Shown: positions 6,423 to 11,167 of the stretch, piece by piece
Layout of the letters: the number at the start of each line of letters is the position of its first letter
How positions within the stretch are numbered: position 1 is the first letter of the stretch
Source: Spirochaetia bacterium
Lineage (GTDB): Bacteria > Spirochaetota > Spirochaetia > PWKH01
Direction: 5' to 3'
Length of the DNA: 11,167 bases
Assembly (NCBI GenBank): GCA_021736505.1
Contig: JAIPFU010000041.1
Coordinates: 1-11,167 of the forward strand
Made by a program: the position numbers and the translations under genes
The notes under the pieces: model-generated
Told to the model about the DNA's origin: nothing
What the model saw: the letters and a program-made list of their open reading frames with translations, nothing else
Databases searched by the model: none

Positions 6423-6443
6423 TAAAGAGGAGTTTTAAAGAGG
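6423..6443 (+). repeat. near-tandem purine repeat in the CobW / MetH-like spacer
   Basis: TAAAGAGG occurs at 6423-6430 and 6436-6443 within two imperfect copies of a 13-base unit. The copies lie 79 or 66 bases before the next ATG, too far to serve as its ribosome site; the actual site is GGAGAG at 6498-6503. Confidence 0.5.
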
Positions 6444-6508
6444 GGACAAGAAAGGATAGCCTTTACTGCTCAATATCAGAGGGATTACTTACGATTTGGA
6501 GAGATTTT

Positions 6509-7165
6509 ATGGAACCTTTTACCAGTTATATAAACACATTTGATGATGCAACCTGCATACATATTGATTTTAAACCTTCCTTTGATCGATTTGCAAAACG
6601 AGTGCGCCTTGAAATGCTGCCTGATCTTGAAAAAGAAGGAAGAGAGTTTTTCTCCCTGGTTAAGAATACACTTCAGCCGAAATGCGTGTATAAAACATCC
6701 TATATTGAATCATTTGAACAGGAAGAATCTCCGGTCTCCATAAAACTTGAAGGTCTCACTTTTCAGGGGAAAGTACTGGAGGTGTTGGAAGGCACAAACA
6801 GAGTTTTCCCTTATATTCTCACCTGCGGAAATGAGATGGAAGAGGTTGATATTTCCCAATTTGATTCCATGATGGCACCGTACTGGCTGGAAGAACTGAA
6901 AATGCAGGCCCTCGGCAGAATCAGGAAAACTTTTTTTGATCATATACGGGAGAATTTCAGACTTTCCAATGTCACCAGTTTGAAACCCGGCTCCGGTAAT
7001 GCTGATGTCTGGCCAGTTCAGGAGTTGGAGAAACTGCTTTCTATGCTGAATTCCGGCTGTGATATCGGAGTCACTTTAACGGACAGCTATCTTATGATGC
7101 CGAATAAAACTATCGCCGGAATGCTGTTTTCTCCGAAAAAGAGTTTTGAAAGCTTCGCTTACTAA
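6509..7165 (+). CDS. stand-alone methionine synthase activation domain-like protein
   Basis: A 218-residue protein resembling the B12-dependent methionine synthase activation domain, which in MetH binds S-adenosylmethionine and helps remethylate inactive Co(II) cobalamin. Matching features are LEVLEGTNRVFPYILTCG (90-107), a helical run with APYWLEELKMQALGRIRK (123-140), and the C-terminal signature SLKPGSGNADVWPVQELEKL (157-176) followed by IGVTLTDSYLMMPNKTIAG (186-204). In MetH the SAM-binding loop has an Arg-x3-Gly-Tyr arrangement; here the equivalent is KPGSGNADVWP, so the SAM site may be changed. GGAGAG (6498-6503) supports the ATG at 6509. It lies 108 bases after the CobW gene and is probably in the same transcript. 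Small homologues without the other MetH domains are known next to corrinoid methyltransferases. Reactivation or docking to the corrinoid protein is the likely role, inferred from family and context. Confidence 0.82.
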   Translation: MEPFTSYINTFDDATCIHIDFKPSFDRFAKRVRLEMLPDLEKEGREFFSLVKNTLQPKCVYKTSYIESFEQEESPVSIKLEGLTFQGKVLEVLEGTNRVFPYILTCGNEMEEVDISQFDSMMAPYWLEELKMQALGRIRKTFFDHIRENFRLSNVTSLKPGSGNADVWPVQELEKLLSMLNSGCDIGVTLTDSYLMMPNKTIAGMLFSPKKSFESFAY

Positions 7166-7210
7166 GAGCGCGATAATGGTTCTAACCGTCGACAAGCTTA
7201 TGAACAGACT

Positions 7211-7239
7211 CTTTAATAAACCCTTTAATAAACCCTTTT
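7211..7239 (+). repeat. 12-bp tandem duplication
   Basis: CTTTAATAAACC is repeated head to tail at 7211-7222 and 7223-7234, followed by CTTTT, the start of a third unit. It is intergenic, 46 bases after the stop of the MetH-like gene. Confidence 0.85.
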
Positions 7240-7351
7240 CAGCTAATATTTCAGCTCGTAATATATAGAACTGTTAGAGTGACTTTTCGAATGACTGTTC
7301 GAGCTATAAGGTAGATATAAGCTATAAGGAATGCTCTTAAGCTTAATTTAT

Positions 7352-7369
7352 CATAAGAGTCATAAGAGT
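7352..7369 (+). repeat. 9-bp tandem duplication
   Basis: CATAAGAGT is repeated exactly at 7352-7360 and 7361-7369. Either copy supplies a TAAGAG able to pair with CTCTTA at 7334-7339, so the duplication also doubles one arm of a small hairpin near the 3' end of the - strand oxidoreductase gene. Confidence 0.75.
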
Positions 7370-7422
7370 ATAGTAAAAGGGTATATGCTTAAAGGCTGCA
7401 TTTCAATGAGTTCTCATATGAG

Positions 7423-8706
7423 TCACAGATTTGTCATTATGCCTTCTGCAGCTCGTATACCGCTTGCCCAAGCAGCGGTTATTCCTCTGCTGGTTCCGGC
7501 ACCATCACCAGCAAAATAGATATTATCCGCAACTCGAAAGTGCCGATCAGCATACTGCGGCTTATTTGCATAAAGTTTTATTTCAGGGTAATACATAACA
7601 GTACTTGGATGCAGAACTCCAGGTATAATAGTATCGAGTTTCTTCATTGATTTCCAAATTCCCCGCAGGATCTTAGCCGGCATGGCTAGACTGATATCCC
7701 CGGTACAGCATGTTCTCAAACTGGGCTGAAAATCATAAAGGTCATGATTGAAATCTTCAAGTTTTGATCTTCTACCCAGTCGAAAATCCCCTACTCTTTG
7801 TATCAACGGTTTCCCTCCGCCCATCAGCATCGCCTGCAGTCCTAAATGTTCTGCAAATTTCTGACCGCTGGCCAAGGGTTCAGTAAATCGCACAGTTTTC
7901 AACATGGCAAAGTTTACTAAACCATTCTCAGTTCCCTTTTTTGCTGCATAAGCATGCCCATTGACGGAATAATACACATCCCCATATTCAGTAGTATATC
8001 GCTCCTGAACCACATGGGCATTCCCGCTGTTGGTGCAGAATGTACGCACCTTATCGGGGAACATAAACTTAGGGTCATAATAATCTTTAACAATGGGGTA
8101 GTGCTCAATTCGCGTCTCAATTCGTATGCCGATATCCACAATATGATCTATATAATGGATTCCCAGTTTATCCATGATGTTCTGAAGAAAACCGAAGCCC
8201 TGGCGCCCGGGAGCTATTAAAAGATTTTTGTATCCGAGTTCTCGTTTAGTAGTGGTTATCACTTTTCTTCGGGCATCAATCTCAAGCATCTCTTCAGGGA
8301 GGGATAATTCAACATCCCTGGAAGCTAATTCAGCAATTAACTCCTTTATCAGTTTAAGTCCGCCGTCAGTTCCAAGATGAGTCTGCTCTACTTCTACGAG
8401 TTTAACTCCCAGACGTTCTGCTCGTTCCTGATAAATCTTGAGCCGTTTTTTTTCAAGGATTGCAGGCTTAAGGAATTCAGAAACCTTCTCCAAATAGTCA
8501 TCTGCAGTCGCTTTATTCCAATATTCCAATGGAAACCCAATGGGAAATGTGAAATTCATTTTACAATCATTTCTCATACCGCCGGTAGAAAATTTTTCCT
8601 TGTCCAGCATGAGGATAGAACTGTCAGGCTTGTTTTCTGAAATTTCGAATGCTGCACCCATCCCAGCAGGACCGGAGCCGATAATTATTACGTCATATGA
8701 TTTCAT
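7423..8706 (-). CDS. FAD-dependent oxidoreductase (COG2509-like, uncharacterised)
   Basis: A flavoprotein of about 427 residues with an N-terminal Rossmann FAD site YDVIIIGSGPAGMGAAFE beginning at residue 4, then LMLDKE at the end of the second strand. GGMRNDCKMN and FPIGFPLEYW are typical of the COG2509 group of FAD-dependent dehydrogenases. A mid-protein LLIAPGRQG and the C-terminal FAD motif YFAGDGAGTSRGITAAWASG complete the fold. There are no transmembrane segments. No start has a clear Shine-Dalgarno: ATG 8706 directly precedes the Rossmann strand and is preferred, ATG 8718 adds four residues, and TTG 8745 adds thirteen. It converges on the methyl-transfer cluster and diverges from queH. 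The substrate is unknown for this group. A link to corrinoid reduction is conceivable from position only and is not supported by any motif. Confidence 0.85.
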   Translation of the reverse strand: MKSYDVIIIGSGPAGMGAAFEISENKPDSSILMLDKEKFSTGGMRNDCKMNFTFPIGFPLEYWNKATADDYLEKVSEFLKPAILEKKRLKIYQERAERLGVKLVEVEQTHLGTDGGLKLIKELIAELASRDVELSLPEEMLEIDARRKVITTTKRELGYKNLLIAPGRQGFGFLQNIMDKLGIHYIDHIVDIGIRIETRIEHYPIVKDYYDPKFMFPDKVRTFCTNSGNAHVVQERYTTEYGDVYYSVNGHAYAAKKGTENGLVNFAMLKTVRFTEPLASGQKFAEHLGLQAMLMGGGKPLIQRVGDFRLGRRSKLEDFNHDLYDFQPSLRTCCTGDISLAMPAKILRGIWKSMKKLDTIIPGVLHPSTVMYYPEIKLYANKPQYADRHFRVADNIYFAGDGAGTSRGITAAWASGIRAAEGIMTNL

Positions 8707-8774
8707 ACCGTAAAGCATACTATCGTTTACCAGCAAATATTTCAATGAGTTCTGAAGGTTTCCCAGGAGGATTC

Positions 8775-8813
8775 ATGACAAAATACAAGTTTTCGTCTAA
8801 AATGCAGATATGA
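8775..8813 (+). CDS. possible 12-codon leader ORF coupled to queH
   Basis: A near-perfect ribosome site AGGAGG (8765-8770) stands 4 bases before ATG 8775, which opens MTKYKFSSKMQI and stops at TGA 8811-8813. That stop overlaps the queH ATG at 8810 in the ATGA arrangement typical of translational coupling, and queH itself has no Shine-Dalgarno. An in-frame ATG at 8745 would lengthen the peptide to 22 residues but lacks a ribosome site. The peptide resembles nothing I know; its likely role is to bring ribosomes to queH. A sequencing frameshift joining it to queH is the alternative. Confidence 0.4.
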   Translation: MTKYKFSSKMQI

Positions 8814-9568
8814 CTAAAAAGATGTCTCAAGAAAATAATCATGGGAAGGATGCTAGGCAGCAGAAAAAAAGTCTTAAAGGCTCTCTGAAAAAAGGAACTA
8901 CTCCGCCTGTAGAAGAGGGAACACAGATACTTCTTCATACCTGCTGCGGTCCCTGTGGAAGCGCTTCTATTGAGCGGCTGAAACATCTAGGGTATTCTGT
9001 TACCCTGTTTTTTTCGAACTCAAACATTTTTCCAGAATCTGAATATAAAAAACGTGCTGATTATGCTGTAAAACTTGCCCGTTATTTTGAGGTTCCCATT
9101 ATCATTGATTCATGGGATCACGCTGAATGGCTGCAGGCAGTCAAGGGCTTTGAGAAAGAACCAGAAGGGGGCAAACGCTGTGAACTGTGTTTTGCCTTCA
9201 ACTTGAAAAGAACTATCCTGAAGGCCCGTGAAATCGGTATTTCAAAGTTTTCCACCACATTAACTATAAGTCCCCATAAAAACTCTGAAAAAATATTTAG
9301 CTTAGCTGAATCTCTAGAGAAGCTCCTTTCAGAAGGAACAAATCAAAATTTTACTGAAGGAATGTTTGCTGCAGACAAAGGTCCTGCAGATATTGATAAG
9401 AACACCTTAGCCCGCATACACTTTATTCCGGAAAATTTCAAAAAAAAGGAGGGGTACAAACGCAGTATTGAATTAAGCAGGGAACTGGAACTGTACCGTC
9501 AGAACTACTGCGGCTGTGAATTCAGCATGGTGCAGGCAAAACAGCGTAATCATAATAGATCACAATAG
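8810..9568 (+). CDS. queH: epoxyqueuosine reductase QueH
   Basis: A 252-residue protein of the QueH (former DUF208) family, which performs the last step of queuosine synthesis by reducing epoxyqueuosine to queuosine in tRNA. It is the metal-cluster, B12-independent counterpart of QueG. Diagnostic cysteines are all present: LLHTCCGPCG with C45-C46 and C49, RCELCF with C124 and C127, and YCGCEFS with C234 and C236. FFSNSNIFPESEYKKR (67-82) and FSTTLTISPHKNSEKI (147-162) are family motifs, and FKKKEGYKRSIELSRE leads into the C-terminal cysteines. The Lys-rich first 38 residues are an extension before the conserved LLHTCC strand. An in-frame TAA at 8798 excludes an upstream start. The ATG lacks its own ribosome site and overlaps the small ORF at 8775. 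The stop codon lies inside a 10-bp tandem repeat. No other queuosine gene is in the window. Confidence 0.93.
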   Translation: MTKKMSQENNHGKDARQQKKSLKGSLKKGTTPPVEEGTQILLHTCCGPCGSASIERLKHLGYSVTLFFSNSNIFPESEYKKRADYAVKLARYFEVPIIIDSWDHAEWLQAVKGFEKEPEGGKRCELCFAFNLKRTILKAREIGISKFSTTLTISPHKNSEKIFSLAESLEKLLSEGTNQNFTEGMFAADKGPADIDKNTLARIHFIPENFKKKEGYKRSIELSRELELYRQNYCGCEFSMVQAKQRNHNRSQ

Positions 9569-9589
9569 ATCACAATAGATCACAATAGA
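9554..9589 (+). repeat. 10-bp tandem repeat, 3.6 copies, across the queH stop codon
   Basis: AATAGATCAC is repeated at 9554-9563, 9564-9573 and 9574-9583, followed by AATAGA. The queH frame reads the first copy as codons and stops at the TAG of the second copy (9566-9568). Every unit carries a TAG, but because 10 is not a multiple of 3 these fall in successive frames. Confidence 0.9.
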
Positions 9590-9625
9590 ACTGACGTAAA
9601 TACATAAATATGCGGATAATCAGTA

Positions 9626-9649
9626 AATTCAGTTTCAAAACCCTGAATT
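9626..9649. terminator. weak hairpin between convergent queH and NDK genes
   Basis: AATTCAG (9626-9632) and CTGAATT (9643-9649) form a 7-bp stem with a 10-base loop in the 104-base gap between two convergent genes. There is an A-run on the right, which reads as a short T-run upstream of the stem on the - strand, and TTTA follows the stem on the - strand. GC content of the stem is low. A bidirectional terminator is plausible from position only. Confidence 0.35.
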
Positions 9650-9672
9650 AAAACAAATCAGCTGTTATATTA

Positions 9673-10866
9673 TTAAATCCCGTCTTCCTTGGCTTCAAAA
9701 TAGTTCTCCATAACCGATGAGCAATTATTTTTATGAATATTGACAATTTCCATTTCCCTCTGCGCATTTTCTACAGAATCCGATGCATGGGCAGTATTAA
9801 CCATAATATTCTGTCCGAATTCTCTTCTTACTGTTCCGCCGGGAGCTTTTGTAGGATCCGTCGGACCAAGAACCTCACGAATTCTGTTTACGGCGCCCTC
9901 CCCTTCATAAACAAGCACCATACTCTTTACTTTCCCAGGATATTCCATTTCATCGATAGGACACTCATCAGGCCGCCTTCCGGACATGAATTCCAGAATC
10001 TGAAAAAATTGGTCCTTGGCATACTCTTTTCCAAAACTCTCGGTCAAGGTGTGTTCAATGGTGTCATCTAATTTAATATCAAACTCATTCTCTAAAACTT
10101 TTTTTGCTTGCTGGCCGAAAATTGGTGATAATTTTTTCATGAGCACATTTTTAACTGGGCCATAAAATTCCAAAGCCTGGGACAAAGACATCTGCTGCAG
10201 TTTGCATCCAATAATCCTCAATCCGGTACGGCTGAACATATCAATAATTGTTCCAGGTCTTGAGCTGGCAAATCGCCAATTATCCGGCTTTATAATTACC
10301 AGGGTGCGTTCAATTTTTTCAGGATTATCGTATTTCATATTTTCAATGACCGTCGGTTGATCTTTGATGAAAGCTGCAATCATTTTCATATGTTTTAAAG
10401 CGATCTCTTCTTTTTTAGGCGTCAGCACGGCAGGCTCATAATAAAGAACTTCTTCAGGGTCATCCGGTGATGTAACAAAATCGGCATAGGTATCCCTTAT
10501 GGTCTCTCCGGTAATCGACTCCAGGGTGAGCTGTTCTTTATACAGCGGACCGGCTATACTGGAAAGCTGGTTATAGGCATTTTCCCCACGGAACAGAAGC
10601 ATCAGAACTCGATGCCGTCTACCCCCGCTGGGAGAAAAAGAGTTTTTAATGTAGCTGCTTAGAAGCTTCCCGCCCTTTGGATTCTCTCCTTCGTAGGTTT
10701 TTAAGACTGATTCCGCATAAGCTTCCGCAAATTCCTTGGTCGGTGCAAAAAACTGTGCTCCCACAAATTCCAGATCAACCCTGGACAGTAATCTTGAAAT
10801 CACTCCACCAGTTCTGCTTTTGGCAATTGTATAAGGAGTTACTAATACGTACGATAATTGTTCCAT
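9673..10866 (-). CDS. long two-domain nucleoside diphosphate kinase
   Basis: A 397-residue protein with two NDK-fold units; NDK exchanges the gamma-phosphate between NTPs and NDPs through a phosphohistidine. The C-terminal unit (about 187-375) has ERTLVIIKPD (lysine K193), GAVNRIREVLGPTDPTKAPGGTVR (324-346) and the active-site run NTAHASDS (357-364) with catalytic H360; the usual HGSDS is HASDS. It carries roughly 40 extra residues between about 236 and 305 compared with ordinary NDKs of about 140-150 residues. The N-terminal unit (about 4-150) keeps SYVLVTPYTI, LMLLFRGENAYNQL and GETIRDTYADFV, but no active-site histidine motif is seen, so it looks structural. ATG 10866 is chosen because GAGAGG stands 11 bases upstream and the NDK fold starts at once; the frame stays open to 10944 but that stretch is unlike NDK. 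It may be co-transcribed with the gene ending at 11012. Confidence 0.85.
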   Translation of the reverse strand: MEQLSYVLVTPYTIAKSRTGGVISRLLSRVDLEFVGAQFFAPTKEFAEAYAESVLKTYEGENPKGGKLLSSYIKNSFSPSGGRRHRVLMLLFRGENAYNQLSSIAGPLYKEQLTLESITGETIRDTYADFVTSPDDPEEVLYYEPAVLTPKKEEIALKHMKMIAAFIKDQPTVIENMKYDNPEKIERTLVIIKPDNWRFASSRPGTIIDMFSRTGLRIIGCKLQQMSLSQALEFYGPVKNVLMKKLSPIFGQQAKKVLENEFDIKLDDTIEHTLTESFGKEYAKDQFFQILEFMSGRRPDECPIDEMEYPGKVKSMVLVYEGEGAVNRIREVLGPTDPTKAPGGTVRREFGQNIMVNTAHASDSVENAQREMEIVNIHKNNCSSVMENYFEAKEDGI

Positions 10867-11011
10867 AATCGCAATAACCTCTCTGTACTTCTCTGCATAT
10901 TGAAATATATACATAACATAGCAGGTATTTGCAGGGAATTCCACTGCCTCTGATAAATATGTAATAATTTTTACAGGTTTATGGAAGAAATAGCAGGTCC
11001 GGAGAAATTAT

Positions 11012-11167
11012 TTATTTATAAGTTTTATCATCTTCATCCAGCAAAGCAGGCAGTTCAAATTCAGGAGGAATAATTTTAAGGAAGTTCTGGGCAAGATCCG
11101 GCCTGTCAGTTATATAGCCATTTGAATTCAGATGAGCAAGAATCCTGAATTGCCAGAGCTCGTTAAT
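11012..11167 (-). CDS. 3' end of an unrecognised gene running off the window
   Basis: On the - strand the frame is open from the window edge and ends at TAA 11012-11014, giving 51 residues: a tail that opens INELWQFRILAHLNSNGYI and includes PDLAQNFLKIIPPEFELPALL before an acidic DEDDKTYK end. It reads like a genuine soluble C-terminus (hydrophobic-helical pattern, no stop for 51 codons), but I do not recognise the family. It lies 145 bases upstream of the NDK gene on the same strand, so the two may share a transcript. The gap 10867-11011 shows the NDK ribosome site and nothing else clear. Confidence 0.6.
   Translation of the reverse strand: MNELWQFRILAHLNSNGYITDRPDLAQNFLKIIPPEFELPALLDEDDKTYK

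Larger units (their letters stand above)
7166..7422. other. 257-base convergent spacer rich in short direct repeats, no gene seen
   Basis: This spacer lies between two convergent genes. It has a 12-bp tandem duplication (7211-7234), AGCTATAAGG at 7302-7311 and 7320-7329, and a 9-bp tandem duplication (7352-7369). CTCTTA 7334-7339 can pair with TAAGAG 7354-7359, giving a weak hairpin that might end either transcript, but no clear GC stem with a T-run is visible. Confidence 0.5.

Noticed and set aside
7331..7519. 62-codon + strand frame in the convergent spacer
   Set aside because: Its second half is antisense to the C-terminal FAD motif of the oxidoreductase and its first half is repeat sequence; no family resemblance.
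7954..8640. Two + strand open frames opposite the FAD oxidoreductase gene
   Set aside because: They run antisense to conserved flavoprotein sequence, resemble no protein and have no ribosome sites.
8720..8986. 88-codon - strand frame over the start of queH
   Set aside because: It is antisense to the conserved TCCGPC region of queH and has no recognisable protein features.
10867..10944. Upstream extension of the NDK by 26 residues
   Set aside because: The GAGAGG ribosome site and the start of the NDK fold both favour ATG 10866; the extra residues are not NDK-like.

Overview
The window reads as chromosomal DNA of an anaerobic bacterium of fairly low GC content (estimated by eye at about 40-43%). 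Four things point that way: a corrinoid-activating RACo protein, a B12-binding methyl-transfer protein, a cobalamin riboswitch, and the oxygen-sensitive type of epoxyqueuosine reductase (QueH). The long two-domain nucleoside diphosphate kinase would fit a spirochaete or another anaerobe outside the Proteobacteria, but the taxonomy is an inference. I see no insertion sequence, CRISPR array, tRNA or rRNA.

Positions 1-7165 are all on the + strand and form a cobalamin-dependent methyl-transfer island. In order it holds: the 3' part of a RACo-type ATP-dependent corrinoid reactivase (1-1265); an AraC-family regulator with a PocR sensor domain (1338-2648); a cobalamin riboswitch (2794-2961) directly upstream of a corrinoid-binding protein (3001-3633); a 450-base spacer with strong inverted repeats and a 15-bp tandem duplication (3634-4083); a uroporphyrinogen-decarboxylase-type methyltransferase fused to a C-terminal thioredoxin-like domain (4084-5433); a CobW-type G3E GTPase one base later (5435-6400); and a stand-alone homologue of the methionine synthase activation domain (6509-7165). 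The proposed logic is that PocR senses a small substrate, the riboswitch reads the corrinoid supply and sets corrinoid-protein levels, the UroD-type enzyme moves a methyl group to or from that protein, the GTPase supports metal or cofactor loading, and RACo and/or the MetH-like protein rescue oxidised Co(II). No MttB- or MtaB-type substrate methyltransferase is present, so the methyl donor and acceptor are unknown.

The right-hand third is ordinary housekeeping. It contains an FAD-dependent oxidoreductase on the - strand (7423-8706), divergent from queH on the + strand (8810-9568), which is preceded by a possible 12-codon translationally coupled leader ORF. Beyond these lie a two-domain NDK on the - strand (9673-10866) and the 3' end of an unrecognised - strand gene (11012-11167).

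The most unusual points are the UroD-thioredoxin fusion that lacks the usual zinc-ligand histidine, the riboswitch placed on a B12-using protein gene, the junction-like inverted repeat at 3755-3849, and short perfect tandem duplications (9-15 bp) in most of the spacers.
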